From the NCBI RefSeq assembly GCF_045679555.1, contig NC_092091.1:75846730-75910729 (forward strand): 64,000 nucleotides of DNA, written 5' to 3'. Positions 46,701 to 57,190 of this stretch are shown one piece after another. A program made the position numbers and the translations under genes. Each line of letters begins with the position of its first letter. Position 1 is the stretch's first letter. The notes under the pieces were generated by a model. It saw only the letters and a list, made by a program, of their open reading frames with translations, had not been told where the DNA came from and did no database searches. This DNA is from Salvelinus alpinus. Lineage: Eukaryota > Chordata > Actinopteri > Salmoniformes > Salmonidae.

Positions 46701-48388
46701 ATATTATTATTATTATACTCTACACTTACAATATTATTATTATACTCTACACCTACATTATTAATATTATACTCTACACCTATATTATTATTATTATACT
46801 CTACACCTATATTATTATTATTATTAATATTGTTATTATTATACTCTACTCCTATATTATTATTATTATTATACTCTACTCCTATATTATTATTATATTA
46901 TTATACTCTACTCCTACTCCTATATTATTATTATTATACTCTAATCCTATATTATTATTATTTATTATTATTATACTCTACTCCTATATTATTATTATTA
47001 TTATTATACTCTACTCCTATATTATTATTATTATTATACTCTACTCCTATATTATTATTATTATTATACTCTACTCCTATATTATTATTATACTCTACGT
47101 CTATATTATTATTATTATACTCTACTCCTATATTATTATTATACTCTACTCCTATATTATTATTATTATACTCTACTCCTATATTATTATTATTATACTC
47201 TAGTCCTATATTATTATTATTATACTCTACTCCTATATTATTATTATACTCTACTCCTATATTATTATTATTATTATACTCTACTCCTATATTATTATTA
47301 TTATACTCTACTCCTATATTATTATTATTATACTCTACTCCTATATTATTATTATTATACTCTAGTCCTATATTATTATTATACTCTACTCCTATATTAT
47401 TATTATTATACTCCTATATTATTATTATTATTACACTACTCCTATATTATTATTATTATACTCTACTCCTATATTATTATTATTATACTCTAGTCCTATA
47501 TTATTATTATTATTATTATACTCTACTCCTATATTATTATTATTATACTCTACACCTATATTATTATTATACTCTACTCCTATATTGTTTTTATACTCTA
47601 CTCCTATATTATTATTATTATTATACTCTACTCCTATATTATTATTATACTCTACTCCTATATTATTATTATTATTATACTCTGCTCCTATATTATTATT
47701 ATACTCTACTCCTATATTATTATTATTATTTTGATACACCTGCTAGATGCTCTTTAACTGTTGTGGTCAAATGCATGTTATTCATTCAATTCATGTATTT
47801 AGTTGATAGGCTTACACACGTGATGTTCACGTCACAGGAGGTGTGACCTTAATTGGGGAGACCAGGCTCGTGGTAATGGCTGGAGCGGATTCAGTGGAAC
47901 CATATCGAATACATCAAATATATAGGTTTTGGTTTCCATGTTCCATTTGCGCCGTTCCAGCCATTATTATGAGCCATCCTACTGGGGCGGCAGGTAGCCT
48001 AGTGGTTAGAACGTTGGGCCAGTAGCCGAAATCCCAGAGCTGACAAGGTAAAAAATCTGTTGTTCTGCCCATGAACAAGGCACCCACTGTTCCCCGGGAG
48101 GCCGTCATTGTAAATAAGAATTTGTTCTTAACTGACTTGCCTGGTTAAATAAATAAAAATATATATTACATTTAAAATACCCTCAGCAGTCTCCACTGGT
48201 TCACATACTAAATATAGACTGTGTGTGTGTTCAGGACCCAGTGACGTTTGCCCTAGTAAAGGAAGAAGGTGACAAAGTGAAGATGGAGAATGGGAAGGGG
48301 AAATGTCCTTATGATCCCAGACAACCTCACACTGCTGTTACTGCAGGTTAGACACACACACACACACACACATGCTCTCACTCACTCA

Positions 48389-48449
<61 letters not shown>

Positions 48450-51400
48450 TCTATCACATCCTGTCTATGTGTGTACTGTAGATGGAGTGCTGTACACCGC
48501 CTCCCCTTCTAACTTCCGGGGCACAGAGTTTGACATCACCAGGGCAACAGGTCAACAGGTGCGCGTGCCTCCGTCCATCAACTGGCTCAGTGGTGAGACC
48601 CATCTGTCAATCACATACACTCCCAATGCATGATGGGAAATCTTTTTGTGGCGGTAGAATGAATTATGTGAGAAGTGGCGATGGAAACGTCTTTATGTGC
48701 TAGTATTGATGTAACAACCATCATATGGAAGTAAACTTGGAGTCATGCAATGGCATGTTGTGTGGTCCTCCCACTATGCCTCGGGAAATCATGCAGTTTA
48801 TTAGGCTACAGATGAAATAACTGAAAGTGCAAAGTGATTTTGACGCTCTTTTTCCAATGAATATCGAGGGTCTTATTCTGGTGACATGATGACTGCAGTT
48901 TGACAAATAAAAATATTCTTGCTCTTATCCATAGTAATCTCATCATGTAGACTAGCCTTCCCACATTGTATCTGTGAGCTGTTGGCTGGAGCGCTCATGC
49001 CAAGACCAGAATATCTACATTTGCTATTTAACCTAACAGTTTTTGGGATTTAACTATCGGTACAGTTGAAAATGGAAACATTTAACTTTACATTTTTATT
49101 CGGTACATGAAAACTTAAGCAAAAAAATAATGTTTTGTGTGTCTACGTCATCACACATTGATTTTTATCCGCAAAAAGACAGTTTGGTGGAAACACCACT
49201 GATGAGAAAATGGGCAAGTTTGTCTGGGGCTACAAGGAAAATGTGAACCGTCGGGGGTGTTGAAGACTGGAGTTGGGAAGCACTACATATAATATGTCAT
49301 TAATATGTCATTCTCTGACGAGTCCAGATCCAGAGTTTGTGAGTTCGGCCCTGGTCAGGGAGAGTCCTGGAGACGATGATAAAATCTACTTCTTCTTCAC
49401 GGAGAACGCCAGAGAGTACGACCTTTATACCAAGGTCAGGGTCACACGGGTGGCCAGAGTCTGCAAGGTGAGATACATCTCTCTCTCTCTCTGTCTGTCT
49501 TTCCTCTCTTTCTCTCTCTCTCCCTCTATTTTGCTCGTGTGCTTTTTCTCGTGCTCTCTCTCCATCCTTCTCATCCCCCTCTCCCCCCATCCCTTTCCCT
49601 GTCTGCCAGGGAGACATGGGGGGCTCTAAGACCCTGCAGAAGCACTGGACCAGTTTCCTGAAGGCTCAGCTGGTGTGTCAGGACCGGGACAGTGGCCAGC
49701 GCTACACCGTCCTGACCCACACCTACCCCCTGGAACACCGCCTGGGAGACCCCAGCAGCACACACTTCTACACCCTCTTCACCTCCCAGGGGTAAGGGGG
49801 TGGAGAGGGGAAGAGAGGGGGGGGATAGAGATGGGGAGAGAGGGAGGTAGAGGAGGAGTAGAGATGGGGAGAGAGGGAGGTGGAGGAGGAGTAGAGATGG
49901 GGAGAGAGGGAGGTGGAGGAGGAGTAGAGATGGGGAGAGAGAGAGGGAGGTAGAGGAGGAGTAGAGATGGGGAGAGAGGGAGGTAGAGGAAGAGTAGAGA
50001 TGGGGAGAGATGGAGGTAGAGATGGGGAGAGGGGAGGTAGAGGAGGAGTAGAGATGGGGAGAGAGGGAGGTAGAGGAGGAGTAGAGATGGGGAGAGGGAG
50101 GTAGAGGAGGAGTAGAGACGGGGAGAGAGGGAGGTAGAGGAGGAGTAGAGATGGGGAGAGAGGGAGGTAGAGGAGGAGTAGAGATGGAGAATGGGGTGGA
50201 GAGAGAATGAGAGAGAGGACAGATTGCGAGGGGAAGAGAGAGGAGAATCACTAAATATGAATATTATGTTACAATGACTCATACAGACGGCATTACTGTA
50301 ATGAACATGGTAATGTGTGTGTGTGTTTAGGAAAGGAGAGCACGTGACAGCAGTGTGTGTGTACAGCCTGGCTGACATCACCAAGGTGTTTGCGACGGGA
50401 GGCTTCAGAGATATGAAGAGGAACTGTGTGAACAGTGGGAGCTCTGAGTCTGTACCCGACCCCCGACCTGGACAGGTATTCACCAGACTCACCTGGGTTG
50501 TATTTATTAGGGCATGCAATGGAAAACATTTTAAAAACGTTTTGCAACGGATAGCGAAAGTTAGTGCTTCTTTTGAAAATGAGTGTTTCTTTGTTATTGG
50601 ACAAATCCACGTAGTCATTTTCCATTTAAGGGTTATTATCATATAGTGTCCTAGTATGTCCATCATCGTCATAACATGCTGAATTGTTCTCTGTTACCCC
50701 TCAGTGTATCAACGATGTCCTGAGAGCCCAGGGTTATAACTCCTCCTTCGACATGCCCGACCGCGTGCTGCAGTTTGTCAAGGAACACCCTCTGTTGACG
50801 GACACTGTGGATGCAGCGCCCCTTCTGGTGAGGAGGGGAACCATATACACCAGGATCACAGCCACCAACATCTCCAACAGTGATGCTGCCCTACTACATC
50901 TGGGAACAGGTGAGAGAGAGAAACGTGAAGTAATCAATAGACAAGGCAGTTAATTGACTATGCTGAACATTTCAGAAAATATTCTCATTTTGTGGTTGAT
51001 TATGTTCTGTGGTGTGAATCGATGTGTGTTTTCACACAGATCAGGGAGAGTTGCACAGTGTGTCTATCGTTGGTCGTACTGCTACTCTGCTGCAGGAGAT
51101 CCCTCTGACAACCTCAGTAGAGCCCGTCAACAACATCCTCATACACCAGGTATCAGACACACACACGCACACACACGCGCGCACACACACACTCACATGC
51201 ACACGCACACGCGCACACACACACACACACATACAGACACACTCAGACAGACACACTGACATCTTTAACCCTTTGCCTCCTCCCAGGGCCATGTGGTGGT
51301 AGGCTCACCCTCCTCTCTGTCCCGTGTGCCAGTAGAGGGGTGCAGAGTGTACTCCAGCTGTCAGGTGTGTGCCCGGGCAGCAGGACTGGGTTGTGTGTGG

Positions 51401-54400
51401 GACGTCAACAAGAGAGCCTGTGTTGCGGAGTGAGTCTACATAGCATTCTCCTTGTGGTTGTTTGAGTCTCTCTCTTTCTCTCTCTCTCTCTGAATTCAAT
51501 TCAAGGGCTTTATTGGCATGGGAAACATATGTTAACCTTTCACGAGTATCAATCCCGGATCCGGGAGCACCCCCCACCCCCCACACACTGATTAGCATAG
51601 CTAGCATAGCTTCAGAAGTAGATAGTAGCATCTAAATATCATTAAATCACAAGTCCAAGACACCAGATGAAAGATACAGATCTTGTGAATAAAGCCACCA
51701 TTTCAGATTTTTAAAATGTTTTACAGGGAAGACAAAATATGTAAATCTATTAGCTAAACACGTTAGCAAAATACACCACTATTCTAACTCCATCAGTTTC
51801 TTACTCCTTCAGGTGCTATCACCAATTCGGCTCAACTAAGATATTGATAGCCAATAACCTATAAAAAAAACCATCAGATGACAGTCTGATAACATATTCA
51901 TGGTATAGGATAGTTTTTGTTAGAAAAAAGTGCATATTTCAGGTAGAAATCACAGTTTACAATTGCACCGACCATCACAAATCGACTAGAATTACTAGAT
52001 AGAGCAACGTGTATGACCAATTTACTCATCATAAAACATTTCATAAAAATAGACAAAGCATAGCAATGGAAAGACCCAGTTCTTGTGATTTCAGACCATA
52101 TTTCAGATTTTCTAAGCGTTTTTCAGCGAAAACACAATAAATCGATAAGTTAGCATACTACATGTGCAAACGTTACCAGAGCATCGATTCCAGCCAAAGA
52201 GCGCTATAACGTAACCACCGCCAAAAGATATTAATTTTTTCACTAACCTTCTCAGAATTCTTCCGATGACACTCCTGTAACATCATTTTACAACATACAT
52301 ATACAGTTTGTTCGAAAAGGTGCATATTTAGCCATACAAAACCGTGGTTACACAATGAAAATACTAGGAAATCAAGCCTCAATATGTCTGACGTCATCTA
52401 TCAGAGTGATCTAGTTTAATTAAAAGCTAATCATATACTTGACTAAAAAATACAGGGTTGACAGGAATCGAAAGACAAATTAGTTCTTAATGCAACCGCT
52501 GATTTACATTTTTAAAATTATCCTTACTTTTCAATACAGGGTTCGCCAAGTGAAGCTATACCAAAGCTATACCAAACAAAATGGCGAAATATGCGTTTAA
52601 AATATTTCGACAGAACAACAATTTATCATATTAAATATTGCTTACTTTGAGCTGTTCTTCCATCATATTCTTGGGCAATGTATCCTTTCTATGTTATAAA
52701 CGTCTTTTGGTCGATAGATGTCCTCTGTCCTTCGAAATATCCACTAACGATCGAACGGGACACCAAAACGTGTCCAAAGTTTCAGAGTGCACAACAAAGA
52801 AATTCCTCAAAATCGCACTAAACGGATATAAATTGCTATAAAACGGTTTAAATTAACTACCTTATGATGTTTCTAAGTCCTATATCGAATTAAATTACAG
52901 ACGGATACATTTCAAGTTGATAACCGAGCCTGTGAAAATGGCGTCCGGAGGTCCCATCCTGCGTAAGGGCGAGCGTCGAAAGGGGGGCTACTCTCACTCC
53001 TTGGTCTTTTATAACCTCTGAGAGCTACCTAGAAGGCCCATTCCACTTCTCATTGGTTACTGACATCCAGGGGAAGGCGGGTGCAGTTCGTGTCGTTCCA
53101 TAGGATAGACAGAGACCTTAAAAACTGATCTGAAACCAGAGCTTCGCTCTCAGACCTTTCACTGTCTGTCATGGATTTCGCTGTAGAAAGTGTTCTGGGT
53201 CACCCACAGACATAATTTCAACGTTGTATGAAACTAGAAGGTGTTTTCTATACAATATAATTAATAATATGCATATTGTACGAGCAAGAATTGAGTACTA
53301 GGCAGTTTAATTTGGAGACGACAAAATGCTAATTCGGAACAGCACCCCCTGTAGTCGCAAGAAGTTTTAAGGCCCTCCTTGGTAGGCCTATCTCTCTGTC
53401 TCTATTTCTGTCTCTGTCTCCCACTTTCTGTCTCTGTCAATTCAATTTAAGGGGCTTTATTGGCATGGGAAACATATGTTTACATTGCCAAAGGAAGTCA
53501 AATAGATAATAAACAAAAGTGAAATAAACAATAAAAAGTTTACATTTAACAGTACACTCCAAAAGAATAAAGACATTTTAAGTGTCATATTATGTCTAAA
53601 TATACAGTGTTGTAATGATTCCTTCTTTTCAAACTAGTTGTTTCACTGTCACCATCACATCTCACCATCTCTCTTTCTTCTTTCTCTGTCCTCAGCTCTC
53701 CAGTGCAGAGGAAGTCAGAGGACCCTTTGAATGTGTGTGGCACTGGAGAGGGTGAGTATGAACACTATTCCACTATTAAACAGGTGGATTTTAATTGTAG
53801 TGCTAAAGGCGTCCTACAGACCCTTGTTTGATTCCAGGCTGTATCACAACCGCCCGTGACTGAGAGTCCCATAGGGCGACGCACATTTGGCCCAGCATCG
53901 TCTGGTGTAGGGTTTGGCCGGGGTAGGCCGTTATTGCCAATAAGAATTTGTTCTTAAACTGACTTGTCTAGTTAAATAAAGGTTTAAAAAAAAATATATA
54001 TCATTTTTATATTATATAATTATATCAATTATATTCCACTATTACCCATGCATAAGGTTCTTATATCACATCTAGTCCACTATTAAACATGTTTTAGGCC
54101 CTTATATAACATCTATTCCACTATTAAACATGCATAAGGTTATTATATCACATCTATTCCACTCTTAAAAACGTATAAAGCCCTTATCACATGTTCCACT
54201 ATTAAACATGCATACAGCCCTCATACCACATCTATTCCACTATTAAACGCATCCACCAAATCTACTACATTTCCAAACAGAATTAGGACGATCTCTCGCT
54301 CTCGCTCTTCCTCTCATCTTGTAACTCCCTCCTCTTGCCCATCTCCCATACTTCCTATCTCTCCCTTTCTCTCTCTTTTACTCTCCATCCTTCCTTCTCA

Positions 54401-55016
54401 CTCCTCCTCTCCCTCCAACTCCTCTTTCTATCTCTGCTTCTGCCTCTCTCTGTCCTCCCTCCCCCTTCCCATCTCAGGTCGTTGTTCCCCTGTGGTGAAA
54501 GAGCTGCGTGTGAAGAAGGGCCTGGTGGTCCTCCTCCCCTGTGACCACCCCCATCTCTCCCCTCTCCCCTGCGTCTGGGAGCACCCCCAGGGCCGCCACA
54601 CCCAGCAGCACCACTCCCACCTGGAAGTCACCGTCTCTGGATCCAGCCTGGGCCTCTACTCCTGCCGCTGCTCAGCCCAGGGTGATTATTCCTGGGGTAG
54701 CGAACCCTGCCTCACAGCCTCCTACCAGCTCACCATGGAGGACCTCAGTGTCGAAGGCAAGGTGGACCCGGGGCTGTGGAGATCACCGGTATGGGTGTAC
54801 ATCTCCTGTGTCCTGCTGGGGGTGCTGGTTGGAGCTTTAGGAGCCACTGTGTTCCTGAAGAGGCTGTGCTGGAGAGCAGCCCAGCACACCCCATTAGAGG
54901 ACAGAAATGGGAGGGGAGTCAATCAAAGACAGCAGGGGCAGGGTCCCACCTGCTATGAGAATAAGCTGGTGATGAGTGACACGCCGGTCGGCCAATCGGG
55001 AGAGTGCGTTTTGTGA
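40760..55016 (+). CDS. sema4f: Class 4 semaphorin, probably semaphorin 4F
   Basis: Fourteen exons join in frame to 712 aa: 40760-40862, 42253-42386, 43589-43648, 46468-46566, 48235-48346, 48482-48592, 49328-49467, 49610-49791, 50331-50475, 50705-50909, 51040-51149, 51287-51429, 53696-53751 and 54478-55016. A signal peptide ([18 protein letters not shown]) starts it. The sema domain has [53 protein letters not shown] and [20 protein letters not shown]. The PSI cysteines follow ([20 protein letters not shown]). One Ig-like domain (LLPCDHP to [10 protein letters not shown]), a membrane helix ([20 protein letters not shown]) and a short tail of about 60 residues complete it. This domain order defines class 4. 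The sema4f call rests mainly on dok1 next door, as in human; sema4e or another class 4 member is possible. Known role: membrane-bound guidance or cell-contact ligand. Confidence 0.85.
41855..42206 (+). mobile_element. Solo LTR (fossil LTR retroelement) in semaphorin intron 1
   Basis: Begins TGTCACGCCCTGACC and ends GGCCGTGACA, the TG...CA ends of an LTR. It contains a polyadenylation-type aataaaa near 42143. A perfect 5-bp target duplication GAAAT flanks it (41850-41854 and 42207-42211). No internal genes remain, so it is the product of LTR-LTR recombination. Superfamily is not decided from the LTR alone. Confidence 0.8.
42387..43255. repeat. Purine-rich GGGAGGGACAGGGAGATAAGA minisatellite
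   Basis: About 870 bp of nearly pure G/A on the plus strand directly follows the exon 2 donor of the semaphorin. Units of about 20-30 bp mix gagggagggacagggagata and agaggg. Long frames over it (up to 313 codons on the minus strand) come from periodicity and are not genes. Confidence 0.95.
43729..43914. mobile_element. Palindromic miniature element CAGTGGAGGCTGG
   Basis: 186 bp with long inverted arms: cagtggaggctggtgggagg and agctataggaggacagg on the left, mirrored by cctgtcctcctatagctcct and cccaccagcctccattg on the right. The inner arms share taatggctggaatgga. A diverged relative is at 47850-47985. Confidence 0.92.
44160..45883. mobile_element. hAT-like non-autonomous element with perfect 8-bp target duplication
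   Basis: The ends TAGAGGTCGAACGATTATGA and the inverted tcggtcaacctcta are inverted repeats. The sequence AACAGAAC is duplicated exactly on both sides (44152-44159 and 45884-45891), the hallmark length for hAT. It is 1,724 bp long, with no transposase frame. It carries an HpaI-type SINE (45609-45795) and a B-box-like ggctcgaaccagg (inverse) near 44675. It lies in semaphorin intron 3. Confidence 0.9.
45609..45795 (+). mobile_element. HpaI-type tRNA SINE inside the hAT-like element
   Basis: Head aggcaggtggttagagcgtt, body gagctgacaaggtaaaaatc and tgaacaaggcagttaacc. The tail aataagaatgtgttcttaac with tgcctagttaaataaa matches the RSg-1-like LINE end at 22200-22265. Confidence 0.92.
46369..46445. 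mobile_element. Half of the palindromic miniature element
   Basis: atggcaccctagtccctatt and cagtgcaccacttttgacca with a diverged mirror arm; semaphorin intron 3, close to exon 4. Confidence 0.6.
46620..47732. repeat. (ATT)n-ACTCTACTCCT compound minisatellite
   Basis: About 1.1 kb of (TATTAT)n alternating with tactctactcctat in semaphorin intron 4. Unit lengths vary by multiples of 3, which creates a spurious 338-codon frame. It is strongly AT-rich and likely length-variable. Confidence 0.95.
47850..47985. mobile_element. Diverged relative of the CAGTGGAGGCTGG palindrome
   Basis: taatggctggagcggattca and the mirror gccgttccagccattattat are recognisable; the outer arms are eroded. Confidence 0.6.
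47986..48165 (+). mobile_element. HpaI-type tRNA SINE
   Basis: ggcggcaggtagcctagtgg (A box), gagctgacaaggtaaaaaat, tgaacaaggcaccc, and the tail gtaaataagaatttgttctt with ttgcctggttaaataaa. Semaphorin intron 4. Confidence 0.92.
48353..48460. repeat. (CA)n microsatellite in semaphorin intron 5
   Basis: Long CA run broken by ctcactcactcact, lying between exons 5 and 6 in an intron of only 135 bp. Confidence 0.95.
48640..49200. mobile_element. Repeat copy with TGGAAAC-type ends in semaphorin intron 6
   Basis: Shares gaattatgtgagaagtggcg and gcagtttattaggctacagatg with the copy at 55286-55610, and ends agacagtttggtggaaac. No coding frame. The class is unknown. Confidence 0.6.
49795..50215. repeat. 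33-bp purine-rich minisatellite in semaphorin intron 8
   Basis: Units gggaggtagaggaggagtag then agatggggagaga, about 12 copies, almost pure purine on the plus strand. Long minus-strand frames across it are artefacts of the 33-bp period. Confidence 0.95.
51157..51250. repeat. (CA)n/(CACG)n microsatellite in semaphorin intron 11
   Basis: cacacacgcgcgcacacaca-type repeat between exons 11 and 12. Confidence 0.92.
51536..53366. mobile_element. 1.83-kb salmonid-type repeat flanked by TTAA
   Basis: A long AT-rich block starts CCTTTCACGAGTATC and ends GTCGCAAGAAGTT. TTAA stands immediately outside both ends (51532-51535 and 53367-53370), compatible with a piggyBac-like target site, though the two ends match each other only weakly. 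No long frame is seen. It lies in semaphorin intron 12. Confidence 0.5.
53437..53610. mobile_element. LINE-tail repeat fragment
   Basis: aattcaatttaaggggcttt and attggcatgggaaacatatg then tgaaataaacaataaaaag. A second 5' fragment of the same repeat lies at 51493-51535, directly before the 1.83-kb element. Confidence 0.65.
53834..53990 (+). mobile_element. Composite tRNA SINE
   Basis: The body gggcgacgcacatttggccc and gtgtagggtttggccggg matches the family at 10577, but the tail (aataagaatttgttcttaaa, cttgtctagttaaataaagg) is the RSg-1 type used by HpaI SINEs. Semaphorin intron 13. Confidence 0.8.
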
Positions 55017-55079
55017 AGCGATGTCCAGAATTGACTTAATTGAAGGAAGTGGTTTGCCAGGTACCGCTTACAGACTGCT

Positions 55080-55285
55080 CTCTCTGACACTTTCTTTCTT
55101 TCTGTGTCTCTGTCTCTCTCTCTGTGTCTCTTCCCGTGTCTCTCTCTCTGTGTTTCTCTCTGACTCTCTCTCTCTGTATCTCTATGTGTCTCTGTGTTGC
55201 TCTCTATGTGTCTCTCTGTCTCTCTCTGTGTCTCTCTCTCTCTGTGTCTCTCTCTCTCTGTCTCTCTCTCTCTGCTTCTCTGTAA
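55080..55285. repeat. TCTC/TGTGTC-rich microsatellite downstream of the semaphorin stop
   Basis: Pyrimidine-rich tract of tctctctgtgtctctctctc words. No poly(A) signal is seen between the stop codon at 55016 and this tract. Confidence 0.85.
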
Positions 55286-55610
55286 CCAGGTTTCCATCCA
55301 ACCTTTTTACGCGAGTAAAACATGTCACGACAGGCCTGATGGAAACAGCACATTTTTGGGTAAACTTTCCAAATGTCGACAAAACAAAATACGCTGGACA
55401 AGGTGGGATGGTTTTGTGTTGGTAAAATGAATTATGTGAGACATGGCGGTGGAAACACCGCCTTTATAGACAAATATTGATATAATAACCATCATATCGA
55501 TGCGATGACATGTTGTGTTGTCCTCCCACTCCAACTGGGGAAAGCATGCAGTTTATTAGGCTACAGATGAAATGGAGCCATTCCCACAATGCACTGTAAA
55601 TTAGTAACAT
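55286..55610. mobile_element. Second copy of the TGGAAAC-type repeat
   Basis: Starts ccaggtttccatccaacctt and shares gaattatgtgagacatggcg and gcagtttattaggctacagatg with 48640-49200. Confidence 0.6.
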
Positions 55611-55757
55611 GCTGTTGAGTTGTTATACATTTTCACAAGTCTGGACATGTCTACTGTCCTTCTTACTGAACATCCCCCTCCTCCCAAGTCAATACCACCC
55701 TCATCCACCCTCCCTTCTTAAATGCCAAATACAATACGTCATATTGAGACAGTGGCT

Positions 55758-56275
55758 TCAACAAATGTAAAAATAAAAATACTTAATGAATGTCCCTAAT
55801 GTGGGTTTGAGTGGGGTGTCTCCTCTCTCACTACTAGCTATTATATCATTCAGTGTTGTTTTAAATGTCAGAGCCTTGTCTGCTACACGTTCCTGCACCA
55901 TTACAAGGTTTTCTGTCTGCTTGGCCTTTGTAACAATCGATCTGACAATAGCTACAGCTAACCACTCAGTTGCTGAATATCCCATAACACGTAAATATAC
56001 CTGGCTCTGTCCATACTGGTCTTTTTTCTGTCCCTTTGAATAAACCTCAACCACAACATTACATAATACTGTCATGTGTTCAATAGTATCTCTAACAATT
56101 TCTGCCTTGAGATCATGTAAATTCTGCCATGAGATAATGTAAATTATACCATGAGATCATTTGAATTATACCTTGAGGTTTTAGGCTATTGTTCCAGCCC
56201 AGCACTAAAATACCCCATACAACTAGTTAAAGCCACTGTCTGCAAGGTGTCCAGTAATTTCACATACTGAAATAT
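55758..56275 (-). pseudogene. Degenerate unidentified helical reading frame
   Basis: An open stretch of 105 codons (for example KDQYGQSQVYLRVMGYSATE and VADKALTFKTTLNDIIASSE) is preceded on the minus strand by more protein-like sequence (FQYVKLLDTLQTVALTSCMG) with stops between. A threefold repeat of about 24 bp lies at 56100-56180. I recognise no family and see no start or splice context. Confidence 0.35.
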
Positions 56276-56534
56276 ACCCCTTAATTGTGAATAATATGAC
56301 TCGTTTTGAATACCTTTATGTAATTGTCTTACTTTATTATAGCCCCCATAAATGTAGTACATGTTTCTACAAATGTGCTTGTTGTTATGTAATCTGAGAC
56401 TTATTTAGAGCCTCATATCAATATCATGGGATGTCATTCCTTTAGCACCACAGGTATAGCATAGAAATCAAGTGGTCGTTCTGATATTTCACCATTTCTT
56501 TATTTTTACTTTGGATGATGTGCATATTGTTTTC

Positions 56535-56640
56535 TAGGTATTATTACTGCACGTTTGGAGCTAGAAACACAAGCATTTCACCGCACCTGCGATAACATAT
56601 GCAAATCTGTGTACACGACCAATACAGTTTGATTTGATGT
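56535..56640 (+). mobile_element. LINE 3'-tail fragment
   Basis: attactgcacgtttggagct, aacacaagcatttcaccgca and cgataacatatgcaaatctg match the 3' UTR of the Rex1-like LINE at 30250-30345. Confidence 0.7.
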
Positions 56641-57190
56641 GCTAGTTTTATGTGAAAATCTCGTAGCATGCATTTGTTCCATTGTTTGCATTGTTGTTGG
56701 TGGCCCATTCAATCATAGATGGTATACAACATAGTTACAGTAAATATTGTTACTGTAAATGCTACAGTATATATTGTTACAGTAAATGATAGTGTAAATA
56801 TAGTAACAGTAAATGCTACAGTACATATAGTTACAGTAAATGCTACAGTACATATAGTAACAGTAAATATAGTTACAGTTAATATAGTTACAGTTAATGC
56901 TACAGTACATATAGTTACAGTAAATGCTATATATGACCAGGCTTGGGTTCAAATACTATTTGAAATATTTCAAATACTTTGAGTGGTTTCTTTAATCTGC
57001 CAGGTGTGCAGGATTTGCACTTTTGGGACTTTCCTTTTGATTCCATTGCAGCAAGCATGCTCAATCAAGCACAGCTAAGGTACTTGAACCCAGGTCTGTA
57101 TGCAACCTATGGTGAAGTTGTTGGTACTGTAGCAGTTGTTTCGCATTAGGCTTCTCCCAATGTGGGCATTACATTATGGAGCCTCGTACA
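56640..57190. repeat. Duplicated block with VNTR, copy 1
   Basis: gttggtggcccattcaatca, a VNTR of tacagtaaatatagttac and atgctacagtacatatag words (56720-56935), then tgggttcaaatactatttga and ttacattatggagc. The same order occurs at 60225-61225, so the ART gene and this block were duplicated together. Confidence 0.8.

Noticed and set aside
46830-47846. 338-codon plus-strand open frame of Leu, Tyr and Ile
   Set aside because: It is a translation of the ATT/ACTCTACTCCT repeat; unit lengths in multiples of 3 keep it open by chance.
49571-50672. Minus-strand frames of 226 and 297 codons
   Set aside because: Antisense to semaphorin exons 8-9 and built from the 33-bp intron repeat.
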